Shown here piece by piece: positions 1 through 8,035 of a stretch of 64,000 nucleotides of DNA. Made by a program: the position numbers and the translations under genes. The first letter of the stretch is position 1. Every line of letters starts with the position of its first letter. The notes under the pieces are model-generated. The model worked only from the letters and a program-made list of their open reading frames with translations. It was not told the origin of the DNA and did no database searches. Source of the stretch: Nocardioides speluncae (GTDB taxonomy: Bacteria; Actinomycetota; Actinomycetes; Propionibacteriales; Nocardioidaceae); the NCBI RefSeq assembly GCF_003121585.1, contig NZ_QEOO01000050.1, positions 1 through 64,000 of the forward strand, read 5' to 3'.

Positions 1-162
1 TCGGGCCAAGCTTGCGATGGGTCACGAACACGGAGGAGAACCAGCCGGTTCACCCTGCCAGCCAGCCCCGGGCCAGCCACCACTGACACTCACAGCTTGC
101 GAAGACCCTGCGTCGACCCGGAGCTCCGCTGGCGGCGCTCTCACACGTCGACACGAGCCGGG
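1..162. other. No supported feature at the left edge
   Basis: Open frames here run antisense to, or out of frame with, the lipid-carrier gene and show no recognisable protein. No hairpin or RNA gene is seen. Confidence 0.5.
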
Positions 163-978
163 TCAGGTGGGGATCTTGGGCGGGGTCGTGGTGACCTTGG
201 CCGCCGGCGGTGCGACGACCTCCACGTCCTGGCCGTAGTCGGAGTAGGCGATCGTGGTTGTGGACAGTACGCCGGTCGCACGGGTGACGGCGATGGTGCG
301 GATCGGCCGGTTCTCGGCGTCCAGCCACAGGTCGATGTCGATCGGCGCGTCCGGGTCGGGAAGCAGCGCCGCCTCGTCGGCACGGCCGAGCGCGGTGTAG
401 TAGTCGGTCACGTCCAGAGTCACCGAGTACCTGACCGCGGGGGTGTCGCCGATATCGTCCGGCCCGACCAGTGCGAACCTCTCCGGGTCCTGCAGCGCCT
501 CGAACTGGCGCTGGGGGTTCGCGGTCTCCACCAGCTGCGCCATCGACGCGGCGAGTCCTTCCGTCGCCTGCATGTTGACCTGCCACCACGGCTTGGCACC
601 CGGGTTCAGGCCGGCGACGTACACCCGGCCGTCGAGGAGCACGATCTGCAGCGTGCGGCCGTTGCCGCCCGGAATCCGCAGGTGGGAGGCGAGCTGCCCG
701 TCGTCGGCGAACTGCACGTCGGCCTCGGCCGGCGGCTCGGCCGCGGCGCCCTCGGTGCGGATCTGCGACCGCAGGTGGAAGGTCTCCGCAGCCAGCTGGG
801 AGTCGCGCATGGCCTGGTAGAACTCGGCCTCGTCGAGCCGCTCGAAGCCCTCCGGTAGCTCGATGTCCGCCTTCGCCGGCCCGTCGTCGTCGCCGCTCGC
901 GAACACGAAGACAAGGCCGAGCGCGACCACCGCCGCCGCTACCGCACCGATCAATACCAGCCGTCTTTTGTCGCGCAC
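163..978 (-). CDS. LppX/LprAFG-like membrane-anchored lipid-carrier protein
   Basis: About 271 aa from the GTG at 978. A short basic N-terminus (VRDKRRL) is followed by one hydrophobic segment (LIGAVAAAVVALGLVFVFA), then a domain that resembles the LppX/LprA/LprF/LprG fold (PF07161), ending in a Pro/Thr-rich tail. There is no lipobox cysteine after the hydrophobic segment, so it looks like an uncleaved membrane anchor rather than a true lipoprotein. Family members bind and move lipids at the outer face of the membrane. An ATG at 1017 would add 13 residues but lies inside the terminal repeat of a mobile-looking element, so the GTG is preferred. Family call by pattern only. Confidence 0.6.
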   Translation of the reverse strand: MRDKRRLVLIGAVAAAVVALGLVFVFASGDDDGPAKADIELPEGFERLDEAEFYQAMRDSQLAAETFHLRSQIRTEGAAAEPPAEADVQFADDGQLASHLRIPGGNGRTLQIVLLDGRVYVAGLNPGAKPWWQVNMQATEGLAASMAQLVETANPQRQFEALQDPERFALVGPDDIGDTPAVRYSVTLDVTDYYTALGRADEAALLPDPDAPIDIDLWLDAENRPIRTIAVTRATGVLSTTTIAYSDYGQDVEVVAPPAAKVTTTPPKIPT

Positions 979-1008
979 CCGGCGAATGCTATGCGCTGAC
1001 CGGGCGCA

Positions 1009-1169
1009 AGTGGTCATGCCCGGAGGTTCTTCGAGGGTCTGAGTGGTCAGGGTGCGTGCAGCGCAAGGCGGCGGAGGGAGGCGGGCCGGTGGCCCGTAGA
1101 CCGACGACAACGCAGCGATGTGCGTGCCATGGCCGCCCAGACCCCGACGAACTTCCGGGCATGACCACT
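1009..1169. repeat. MITE-like 161-bp inverted-repeat element, copy 1
   Basis: Imperfect long palindrome with terminal inverted repeats beginning AGTGGTCATGCCCGG, one mismatch in the first 23 bases. The interior is the same as copies at 6825-6990 and 25888-26052, including the core GGCGGGCCGGTGGCCCGT. It lies just upstream of the lipid-carrier gene and contributes the alternative ATG at 1017. It has no CTAG at its left end, unlike the other copies. No coding function is evident. Confidence 0.85.
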
Positions 1170-1189
1170 AATGGTTCCTGAAATCCACT

Positions 1190-1259
1190 GACCGGGCACT
1201 TCTGGTACCAGAAGTGCCCGGTCGGCGTGTTGGGTGAAACCAAAAGTGCCCGGTCAGCG
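1190..1259 (-). terminator. Palindromic CTGACCGGGCAC element after rplA, likely terminator
   Basis: A perfect 34-bp palindrome spans 1190-1223 (arms GACCGGGCACTTCTGGT) and a third copy of the motif, GTGCCCGGTCAGC, lies at 1246-1258, directly against the rplA stop codon. The strong GC-rich hairpin fits transcription termination of the ribosomal block. The same motif family recurs at 14221-14297, so it is a dispersed repeat and not only a terminator. Confidence 0.65.
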
Positions 1260-1979
1260 TCAGGCCTGCGCCTCGTCCTCGGACGCGACGTTCTTGGTCC
1301 GGTTGGGGTCGACCTGGACGCCGGGGCCCATGGTCGTGGAGACGGTGACCTTCTTGATGTAGCGGCCCTTGGAGCTGGACGGCTTGAGCCGGAGCACCTC
1401 TTCGAGCGCGGCGGCGTAGTTCTCCGCGAGCTGCTGCTCACCGAAGGACGCCTTGCCGATGATGAAGTGCAGGTTGGCGTGCCGGTCCACCCGGAACTCG
1501 ATCTTGCCGCCCTTGATGTCGTTGACCGCCTTGGCGACGTCGGGCGTCACCGTGCCGGTCTTCGGGTTCGGCATCAGGCCACGCGGGCCGAGGACGCGGC
1601 CGAGCCGGCCGACCTTCCCCATCATGTCCGGGGTCGCGACGACGGCGTCGAAGTCGAGCCAGCCGCCGTTGACCTTCTCGATCAGCTCGTCGCCACCGAC
1701 GACGTCGGCGCCGGCCTCGCGGGCAGCCTCGGCCTTGTCGGCGTTGGCGAACACCAGGACCCGAGCGGTCTTGCCGGTGCCGTGCGGGAGGTTGACGGTG
1801 CCGCGGACCATCTGGTCGGCCTTGCGGGGGTCGACGCCGAGACGCATCACGACGTCAACGGTCTCGTCGAACTTCTTCTTGCTGGTGGTCTTGGCGATCT
1901 TGATCGCCTCGAACGGCTGGTGGAGGGCGTCCTTGTCGAACGTCTCCGCCGCCGCGCGGTAGGTCTTGCTGCGCTGCAT
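1260..1979 (-). CDS. rplA: 50S ribosomal protein L1
   Basis: 239 aa, the usual length for bacterial L1. L1 binds 23S rRNA at the mobile stalk near the E site and in many bacteria represses its own operon by binding the mRNA leader. The N-terminal domain, the central Rossmann-like domain (FANADKAEAAREAGADVVGG) and the signature region GRVLGPRGLMPNPKTGTVT are all present. It follows rplK by 62 bp, giving the conserved secE-nusG-rplK-rplA order. Confidence 0.98.
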   Translation of the reverse strand: MQRSKTYRAAAETFDKDALHQPFEAIKIAKTTSKKKFDETVDVVMRLGVDPRKADQMVRGTVNLPHGTGKTARVLVFANADKAEAAREAGADVVGGDELIEKVNGGWLDFDAVVATPDMMGKVGRLGRVLGPRGLMPNPKTGTVTPDVAKAVNDIKGGKIEFRVDRHANLHFIIGKASFGEQQLAENYAAALEEVLRLKPSSSKGRYIKKVTVSTTMGPGVQVDPNRTKNVASEDEAQA

Positions 1980-2041
1980 GGCTTTCTCTCTTCTGTGGTG
2001 AAAGTGCGTGGTTAGCGGGCCAGCGCGGCCCTCCCACTTGA

Positions 2042-2470
2042 TCAGTCGGTGGTAACGCCCATCGACCGGGCGGTGCCCTCTACGATCTTCATCGCGGCGT
2101 CGATGTCGTTGGCGTTGAGGTCGGGGAGCTTGGTGGTCGCGATCTCGCGCACCTGGTCCTTGGTCAGCTTGCCGACCTTGTCCTTGTGCGGGACCGACGA
2201 GCCCTTCGAGAGGCCTGCGGCCTTCTTGATCAGCTCCGCGGCCGGCGGGGTCTTGGTGATGAACGTGAACGAACGGTCCTCGTAGATGGTGATCTCAACG
2301 GGGATGACGTTGCCACGCATCGACTCGGTCTGCGCGTTGTAGGCCTTGCAGAACTCCATGATGTTCACACCGTGGGGACCGAGGGCGGTACCCACCGGCG
2401 GGGCCGGAGTCGCGGCGCCAGCCTGCAGCTGCACCTTGACCAGCGCAGCAATCTTCTTCTTGGGAGGCAT
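2042..2470 (-). CDS. rplK: 50S ribosomal protein L11
   Basis: 142 aa, standard length. It forms the GTPase-associated centre with 23S rRNA and is needed for RelA-dependent stringent activation and thiopeptide action. The proline-rich N-terminal segment (GAATPAPPVGTALGPHG) and the C-terminal RNA-binding domain (TKLPDLNANDIDAAMKIVEG) are intact. Lies between nusG and rplA in the usual order. Confidence 0.98.
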   Translation of the reverse strand: MPPKKKIAALVKVQLQAGAATPAPPVGTALGPHGVNIMEFCKAYNAQTESMRGNVIPVEITIYEDRSFTFITKTPPAAELIKKAAGLSKGSSVPHKDKVGKLTKDQVREIATTKLPDLNANDIDAAMKIVEGTARSMGVTTD

Positions 2471-2550
2471 CTTCTTCTGATCTCTTTCTTGTCCGTGGTC
2501 ATGACGAGGGCGTACGGCGCGCCCTCTGCCACCTTGTTGTTGCTCTGGGC

Positions 2551-3402
2551 TCAGACCTTCTGGATCTGGTCGAAGCTCAGCTCGACCGGAGTCTCCCGGC
2601 CGAAGATCTCGACGAGGGCCTTGACCCTCTGCGACTCCGCGTTGATCTCGGTGATCGTCGCGTGCAGCGTGGCGAACGGGCCGTCGACCACCATCACCGA
2701 GTCGGCGACGCCGAAGTCGGCGACCTCGATCGGCTTCTTGGTGGCGGGCGTCGCGGTAGCGGACGGCGTACCGGCTGCGGCGGCCTCGGCCTCAGCAGCG
2801 GCGACCACGGCCGGGGCCAGCATGGTCTCGACCTCGTTCATGCTCAGCGGCACCGGCTGGTGGCTGTGACCGACGAAGCCGGTGACCGACGGCGTGTGCC
2901 GGACAGCGGCCCAGGACTCGTCGGTGAGGTCCATCCGGACCAGCACGTAGCCCGGCAGGACGGTCCGGCGGACCATCTTGCGCTGGCCGTTCTTGATCTC
3001 GGCGACCTCTTCGGTGGGGACCACGATCTCGTGGATGTAGTCCTCCATGTTGAGGGAGATGATGCGGTTCTCGAGGTTCGCCTTCACCCGGTTCTCCATG
3101 CCGGAGTAGGTGTGGATCACGAACCAGTCGCCCGGCTTTGCCCACAGCTCCTGCCGGAACTCCTCGAGGGGGTCGCCGGCCTCGGGCTCGGCTGCCTCGT
3201 CCTCGGCCAGTTCCTCGGCCGACTCCTCGGGCTCCTCGACCTCTGCCTCGGGCTCCTCGTCGACCGAGACCTCGTCAGCAGGCTCCTCGGCCGGCTCTTC
3301 AGCCGACTCCTCGACCGCGGCCTCGGGGGCCTCGGCCGTGGGGTCGACGAACTCGTCGTCCGTGGACTGGTCGTACTGCTCCGACACGTGCTGCTCCGTC
3401 AC
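2551..3402 (-). CDS. nusG: Transcription termination/antitermination protein NusG
   Basis: 283 aa. Residues 1-85 are an acidic Glu/Ala/Pro-rich extension typical of high-GC actinobacterial NusG. The NGN domain follows (WFVIHTYSGMENRVKANLENRI ... MVRRTVLPGYVLVRMDL), then an Ala/Thr-rich insertion and the C-terminal KOW domain (DSVMVVDGPFATLHATITEI). NusG binds the RNA polymerase clamp and modulates pausing and Rho termination. GTG start at 3402; secE is 78 bp upstream. Confidence 0.97.
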   Translation of the reverse strand: MTEQHVSEQYDQSTDDEFVDPTAEAPEAAVEESAEEPAEEPADEVSVDEEPEAEVEEPEESAEELAEDEAAEPEAGDPLEEFRQELWAKPGDWFVIHTYSGMENRVKANLENRIISLNMEDYIHEIVVPTEEVAEIKNGQRKMVRRTVLPGYVLVRMDLTDESWAAVRHTPSVTGFVGHSHQPVPLSMNEVETMLAPAVVAAAEAEAAAAGTPSATATPATKKPIEVADFGVADSVMVVDGPFATLHATITEINAESQRVKALVEIFGRETPVELSFDQIQKV

Positions 3403-3480
3403 TCGATTGCTTTCATGCGCGTCCGGTCCCGGGCGCGCTGTGGGACACCCTGGCCGGCGGCGTACGGCCGCGGCTGCGGC

Positions 3481-3729
3481 CTACTCGCCCGTCTCTCCGG
3501 CGAAGATCGCGAAGACGAGCTTGCCGAAGCCGAGGTCGAGTGCGGAGACGAGGCTCATCATCACGATGACGAACACCATCACCACCAGGAAGTAGGTGAC
3601 CAGCTGCTCCTGCGTCGGCCAGACGACCTTGCGCAGCTCAGCAACGACCTGTCGGTAGAACGTGGCGGGACTCGTGCGCTTCTCACGCCTGTCGTCGCGC
3701 GATCCGTGCACGGCCTTCGACTCCGTCAC
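3481..3729 (-). CDS. secE: Preprotein translocase subunit SecE
   Basis: 82 aa with a GTG start. The conserved amphipathic region (FYRQVVAELRKVVWPTQEQL) precedes one transmembrane helix (VTYFLVVMVFVIVMMSLVSAL), the usual single-span form of actinobacterial SecE. It clamps the two halves of SecY in the SecYEG channel. Situated between tRNA-Trp and nusG. Confidence 0.95.
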   Translation of the reverse strand: MTESKAVHGSRDDRREKRTSPATFYRQVVAELRKVVWPTQEQLVTYFLVVMVFVIVMMSLVSALDLGFGKLVFAIFAGETGE

Positions 3730-3766
3730 GCCTTCACCTCATCGATCCGTTGACCAGTTGTCCTTG

Positions 3767-3839
3767 CAGGGCACGAGGGACTTGAACCCCCAACCTTCGG
3801 TTTTGGAGACCGATGCTCTGCCAGTTGAGCTAGTGCCCT
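3767..3839 (-). tRNA. tRNA-Trp (anticodon CCA)
   Basis: The minus strand folds as a complete tRNA: acceptor arm AGGGCAC pairs with GTGCCCT, D-arm TAGCTCAACTGGCAGAGCA, anticodon loop CTCCAAA (CCA), and T-arm GGGGGTTCAAGTCCC, with discriminator G. CCA is not encoded in full. tRNA-Trp immediately before secE is the usual actinobacterial arrangement. Confidence 0.97.
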
Positions 3840-3915
3840 TTGCCGGTCTCCAACCTACACATGCAGGGCATGGGTAAGCATGTGGAGAACCACCAAACGA
3901 GGAGTGTACGGGGCT

Positions 3916-3945
3916 GCCGAGGCGGCGTCCAAACGCAGCCTCGGC
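3916..3945 (-). terminator. Hairpin after the SCO5389-like gene
   Basis: GCCGAGGC (3916-3923) and GCCTCGGC (3938-3945) form an 8-bp stem with a 14-nt loop, 20 bp past the stop codon at 3965. No U-tract follows, as is usual in high-GC actinobacteria. Confidence 0.5.
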
Positions 3946-3964
3946 AACCCGTGAATGCGACCGG

Positions 3965-4357
3965 TTAGCAGTCGCGCAGCTCCGGGCTCTGGTTGAGCAG
4001 CTGCCCGCGCGGCGAGACGAACTCGGCGTACGCCGCACCGTCCACCTCGCTCGGCAGGAACGCCGCGACCTTATGGCAGTTCTGGAACGCCAGCCGGACG
4101 CCGAAGTGCCGCTCCAGGCCGCCGCGGATCGCGTCCGAGGCCAGCGCGCGCAGCAGCTGGCCGCGCTCGGCCTCACTGGGCGGCGGCACCGCGTGGTCGG
4201 CGTACGGCGCGTCACCGGCCCCGAGGTCGGTGGTGACGGTGCTGATCACGCTCCACGCGTAGGGAAGCGACTCGCGGACGACGTCGACGAACTCGGCGTC
4301 GGTGACCTCGTCACGCTCGGCGCGCTCGAGCGTGGCTTGGGGTACATCGAGGGACAT
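3965..4357 (-). CDS. Conserved actinobacterial protein, SCO5389-like
   Basis: 130 aa, soluble, no signal or membrane segment. Sequence such as LPYAWSVISTVTTDL and GQLLRALASDAIRGGLERHFG, followed by RLAFQNCHKVAAF, resembles a small family widespread in actinobacteria (SCO5389-type) of unknown biochemistry; I recognise it from memory, not from a search. It starts 36 bp downstream of the CooC-like ATPase stop on the same strand and is probably cotranscribed, so it may assist or be targeted by that ATPase. Confidence 0.6.
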   Translation of the reverse strand: MSLDVPQATLERAERDEVTDAEFVDVVRESLPYAWSVISTVTTDLGAGDAPYADHAVPPPSEAERGQLLRALASDAIRGGLERHFGVRLAFQNCHKVAAFLPSEVDGAAYAEFVSPRGQLLNQSPELRDC

Positions 4358-4393
4358 ATGCTGCCTTTCAGGGTTGGGTTGGGTGGAGCAAAC

Positions 4394-5353
4394 TCAGTCG
4401 ACCAGCGAGAGCGGGCCGTGGACGAAGTCCGGGTCGATCTGGTCGGTGAGGTCGGCGCCGGCGCGCTCGTTGCCCCACGCCAGGGCGTTGCGGCGGTGGA
4501 ACTCCGCGGCCTGCCGCTGGAAGCGGACCCAGTCCTTCGGCGTACCGTCGGCGAGCTCGGTCATCCGGGCCAGCGTGTCCCGGTTCTCGGGCTCCAGCCG
4601 GTCGATCGGGCGCACCTCGCCGCGCTCTGCCGCGCGGACGTGGGCGGATCTGCCGACCCACCCGAACAGGGCATCGCCGACCTCGCCGCGGAGAAACTCC
4701 AGGTCGTCGAGGTCCTCGACCTTGTTGCCGATGACGGCGATCTGGACGCCGAAGTCCCGGGCGTGGTCGCGGTACTGGCGATAAACACCGACGCTGCGGA
4801 CGGTCGGCTCGCATACCAGGAAGGTGACGTCGAACCGGGTGAACAGCCCGGACGCGAACGCGTCGGCGCCGGCGGTCATGTCCACCACGACGTACTCCCC
4901 CGGGCCGTCGACCAGGTGGTTGAGCATCAGCTCCACAGCGCCGACCTTGGAGTGGTAGCAGGCGACGCCGAGATCCGTGTCGGCGAAGGGGCCGGTGACC
5001 GCGAGTCGTACGCCGCGCACCTCACGCACGCACTCGGCCCAGACGGGGTTGTCGCTGGCGACTCCGAGCAACCGGGAGCCGGCGCCGGGTGGCGTGGTCT
5101 TCATCATATCGGCCGCGGAGGCGATCCGCGGGTTGTCGCCGCGGAGGTACTCCTTGATCAGCGGCAGCCGGTCGCCGAGCGTCGGCCATGAGGCTGCCTC
5201 GGTGTCGCTGGCGCCGAGCGCCACGGCGAGGTGCTGGTTAATGTCGGCGTCGACGGCCAGCAGGGGCCGGCCGGTCGCCGCAAGGTGACTGATGAGCAAC
5301 GACGACAGTGTGGTCTTCCCACTGCCGCCCTTGCCCACGAACGCGATCTTCAC
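4394..5353 (-). CDS. CooC/MinD-type P-loop ATPase
   Basis: About 319 aa from a GTG at 5353 (MKIAFVGKGGSGKTTLSSLL), preceded by GGATGGG as ribosome-binding site; an ATG at 5368 is also possible. The deviant Walker A motif GKGGSGKTT with its signature lysine, the VDADINQHL box and the C-terminal IAVIGNKVEDLDDLEF segment place it in the SIMIBI class. CooC proteins deliver nickel to CO dehydrogenase and MinD relatives act in positioning; the substrate here is unknown. A Fur-family-like palindrome lies upstream (5428-5444), which would fit metal handling, but this is inference. Confidence 0.75.
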   Translation of the reverse strand: MKIAFVGKGGSGKTTLSSLLISHLAATGRPLLAVDADINQHLAVALGASDTEAASWPTLGDRLPLIKEYLRGDNPRIASAADMMKTTPPGAGSRLLGVASDNPVWAECVREVRGVRLAVTGPFADTDLGVACYHSKVGAVELMLNHLVDGPGEYVVVDMTAGADAFASGLFTRFDVTFLVCEPTVRSVGVYRQYRDHARDFGVQIAVIGNKVEDLDDLEFLRGEVGDALFGWVGRSAHVRAAERGEVRPIDRLEPENRDTLARMTELADGTPKDWVRFQRQAAEFHRRNALAWGNERAGADLTDQIDPDFVHGPLSLVD

Positions 5354-5427
5354 GGGGTTCCCATCCATCGTCAGGGTGCGGACACAGCTGCGCCCGGCGT
5401 GACAACCGGACACAACGGACAGCCTAG

Positions 5428-5444
5428 ATGAGAACGACTCTCAT
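5428..5444. promoter_or_regulatory. Fur/Zur-like palindrome between divergent genes
   Basis: ATGAGAACGACTCTCAT: 6-bp arms ATGAGA/TCTCAT around 5 bases, in the gap between the CooC-like ATPase (minus) and the aminotransferase (plus). It resembles the 7-1-7 boxes of Fur-family regulators (TGAAAATGATTTTCA-type), with several mismatches. Which gene it controls is not known. Confidence 0.4.
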
Positions 5445-5526
5445 TCGCTACTACCTACCGCCGGTGCGTCGCGATGAATGCCGGATGGGCAGGTGCTCCT
5501 CGCCTCTGCCGCAGGTGTCTGGGACG

Positions 5527-6828
5527 ATGTCCCCCGTGACCGAGCAGAACGTGACGAACACGCCCCTCAGCCAGCGCCCCGCCGACCAGATCGCTGCCTT
5601 CCGCACCGCTCAGGAGGCGGCGTACGACGCGCTCAAGGGGCGCGGCCTGAAGCTCGATCTCACGCGCGGCAAGCCCGCCTCGGCCCAGCTCGACCTCTCC
5701 GACGAGCTGATGTCGCTGCCCAAGGGGCAGTTCGACCGGGCCGGCGTCGACACCCGCAACTACGGCGGCCTCGAAGGCATCCGCGAGCTCCGCGAGATGT
5801 TCGCCGACCTGCTCTGGGTCGAGCCGGAGCAGGTCGTCGCCGGCGGCAACTCGAGCCTGGTGATGATGCGCGAGGTGCTGACCGACCTGTGGCTCAAGGG
5901 CGGCGTCGACAGCGAGCGCCCGTGGAGCGCCGAGGAGAAGGTCACCTTCATCTGCCCGGTGCCCGGCTACGACCGCCACTTCACGCTGCTGGACTGGTTC
6001 GGCATCGAGACCGTCACCGTCCCGATGAGCGCCGACGGGCCCGACCCGGACGCCGTCGCCCAGCTGGCCGCCTCCGACCCGAGCATCAAGGGCATGTGGG
6101 TGGTGCCGACCTACGCCAACCCGACCGGGTCGATCGTGACCCAGGAGATCGCCGAGCGGCTGGCCTCGATGCCGACCGCGGCGCCCGACTTCAAGATCTT
6201 CTGGGACAACGCGTACGCCTTCCACCACCTCACCGAGGAGGAGGCCAAGAGCGCCGACGTACTCTCGCTCGCTGCCGCGGCCGGCAACCCGCACCGGCCG
6301 GTGATGTTCGCCTCGACCTCGAAGATCACCTACGCCGGCGCCGGCGTCGCCTTCATTGCCGGCTCGGTCGAGACCGTGAAGTGGTACACCACCCACCTCG
6401 GCAAGGGCGCCATCGGCCCGGACAAGATCAACCAGCTCCGGCACGCCCAGTTCTTCGGCTCGCCGCAGGGCGTTCGCGACCACATGGCCAAGCACCGGGC
6501 GATCATCGCGCCGAAGTTCGACGCGGTGGAGCAGGTGCTGACCGAGCGCCTCGGCGGCCTCGGGGTCGCCTCGTGGACCAAGCCGAGCGGCGGCTACTTC
6601 GTCAGCCTCGACGTACTGGACGGCACCGCCGCCCGGGTGGTGGCGCTCGCCAAGGAGGCCGGCGTCGCGCTCACCCCGGCGGGTGCGTCGTTCCCGCAGG
6701 GCCAGGACCCCCACGACCGCAACATCCGGCTGGCGCCGACGTTCCCTGAGCTTCCCGACGTCACCGCCGCGATCGACGCTGTCACCACCTGCGTCCTGCT
6801 CGCCGCCGCCGAGAAGCTCGCCGGCTAG
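5527..6828 (+). CDS. PLP-dependent aspartate aminotransferase, Corynebacterium AspT type
   Basis: 433 aa from the ATG at 5527 (a GTG nine bases on would also work). The N-terminal DLTRGKPASAQLDLS and the PLP-lysine motif STSKITYAGAGVAF match the fold-type I subgroup typified by Corynebacterium glutamicum AspT (PF12897), which exchanges amino groups between aspartate and 2-oxoglutarate. The cofactor aspartate/tyrosine region is FWDNAYAFHHL, and the substrate-carboxylate arginine lies in the C-terminal NIRLAPTFP. It ends in a TAG supplied by the end of repeat copy 2. Transcribed alone, divergent from the ATPase gene. Confidence 0.9.
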   Translation: MSPVTEQNVTNTPLSQRPADQIAAFRTAQEAAYDALKGRGLKLDLTRGKPASAQLDLSDELMSLPKGQFDRAGVDTRNYGGLEGIRELREMFADLLWVEPEQVVAGGNSSLVMMREVLTDLWLKGGVDSERPWSAEEKVTFICPVPGYDRHFTLLDWFGIETVTVPMSADGPDPDAVAQLAASDPSIKGMWVVPTYANPTGSIVTQEIAERLASMPTAAPDFKIFWDNAYAFHHLTEEEAKSADVLSLAAAAGNPHRPVMFASTSKITYAGAGVAFIAGSVETVKWYTTHLGKGAIGPDKINQLRHAQFFGSPQGVRDHMAKHRAIIAPKFDAVEQVLTERLGGLGVASWTKPSGGYFVSLDVLDGTAARVVALAKEAGVALTPAGASFPQGQDPHDRNIRLAPTFPELPDVTAAIDAVTTCVLLAAAEKLAG

Positions 6829-6990
6829 TGGTTATCTCCGGAAGTTCGTCGAAGGGTCTGAGTGATCAGGGTGCGTGCAGCGCAAGGCGGAGGAGGGAGG
6901 CGGGCCGGTGGCCCGTCGACCGACGACAACGCAGCGATGTGCGTGCCCTGGCCGCTCAGACCCCGAAGAACTTCCGGAGATGACCACTAG
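6825..6990. repeat. MITE-like 166-bp inverted-repeat element, copy 2
   Basis: Ends CTAGTGGTTATCTCCGG and CCGGAGATGACCACTAG, giving 23-bp terminal inverted repeats with one mismatch. The interior is nearly identical to copies 1 and 3. The left CTAG contains the aminotransferase stop codon (TAG at 6826-6828); the right end supplies an ATG (6980) in frame with the adenosine deaminase. The whole element folds back on itself as a long imperfect hairpin. Confidence 0.88.
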
Positions 6991-8035
6991 ACCCGGCCCT
7001 GGCTTGCGCGACGTACACACCCTTCCGAAGGCGCATCTCCACCTCCACTTCACGGGGTCGATGCGGCACTCCACCCTGCTGGAGCTGGCCAAGCGGGACG
7101 GCATCGTGCTGCCCGACGCCCTGGTGGACGAGTGGCCACCGCAGCTGTCGGCCGCCGACGAGAAGGGCTGGTTCCGGTTCCAGCGCCTGTACGACGTCGC
7201 GCGCTCGGTGCTGCGCACAGAGGACGACGTACGCCGGCTGGTCGTGGAGGCGGCCGAGGACGATGTCGCCGACGGTGGCCGGTGGCTGGAGATCCAGGTC
7301 GACCCGAGCGGTTACGGCGCCCGGTTCGGCGGCATCACCGCCTTCACCGACCTGGTGCTGGACTGCGTGCGCGACGCCTCCGAGCGCACCGGGCTCGGCA
7401 TGGCCGTGGTGATCGCGGCCAACCGGACCCGGCACCCGCTCGACGCCCGCACCCTGGCCCGGCTGGCCGGTCAGTACGCCGGCCGCGGGGTGGTCGGCTT
7501 CGGCCTCTCGAACGACGAGCGGCGCGGCCGCACCGGTGAGTTCGCGCCGGCATTCCGGATCGCGGACCGGGCGGGGCTGCTGCTGGCCCCGCACGGCGGC
7601 GAGCTGCGGGGACCCGACCACGTCCGGATCTGCCTCGACGAGCTCAACGCCGGCCGCCTCGGTCACGGCGTCCGCGCCGCCGAGGACACGGAGCTGCTCG
7701 ACCGGATCGTGCAGCGCGGGGTCGCGCTGGAGGTATGCCCGGTCTCCAACGTCGCCCTCGGTGTCTACTCCGACCTGACCTCGGTGCCGCTGCCGCAGCT
7801 GATGGCCGCCGGGGCGACCGTGGCGCTGGGTGCCGACGACCCGCTGCTGTTCGGGTCCCGGCTGGCCAGCCAGTACTCCACGATGCGCGTCGCGCACGAC
7901 CTGTCCGACGCGCAGCTCGCCGAGCTCGGCCGGATGTCGATCCGGGCGTCCTGCGCTCCGGACGAGGTGAAATCCGCGCTGCTGGCCGAGATCGAGGTTT
8001 GGCTGGCCGAGATTCCTGCAACGATCCCGTCATGA
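6980..8035 (+). CDS. add: Adenosine deaminase family protein
   Basis: Up to 351 aa. Motifs of the metallo-dependent ADA fold are in order: metal-binding PKAHLHLHFTGS near the N-terminus, APHGGELRGPDHV, the RLGHGVRA motif, EVCPVSNVALGVY, and the catalytic aspartates in ALGADDPLLFG. It converts adenosine to inosine and ammonia in the cytosol; some relatives prefer other adenine compounds. The start is uncertain: ATG 6980 lies in the repeat, while TTG 7004 would give the usual MRDVHTLPKAHLH beginning. Its stop overlaps the next ATG by 4 bp. Confidence 0.9.
   Translation: MTTRPGPGLRDVHTLPKAHLHLHFTGSMRHSTLLELAKRDGIVLPDALVDEWPPQLSAADEKGWFRFQRLYDVARSVLRTEDDVRRLVVEAAEDDVADGGRWLEIQVDPSGYGARFGGITAFTDLVLDCVRDASERTGLGMAVVIAANRTRHPLDARTLARLAGQYAGRGVVGFGLSNDERRGRTGEFAPAFRIADRAGLLLAPHGGELRGPDHVRICLDELNAGRLGHGVRAAEDTELLDRIVQRGVALEVCPVSNVALGVYSDLTSVPLPQLMAAGATVALGADDPLLFGSRLASQYSTMRVAHDLSDAQLAELGRMSIRASCAPDEVKSALLAEIEVWLAEIPATIPS

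Noticed and set aside
3900..3960. Possible small RNA between tRNA-Trp and the SCO5389-like gene
   Set aside because: A simple hairpin after a stop codon is better explained as a terminator.
6875..6979. Open frame inside the MITE copies reading MQRKAEEGGGPVARRP, also at 25937
   Set aside because: It is in the repeat, has no ribosome-binding site, and the fold-back DNA explains its conservation better than coding.
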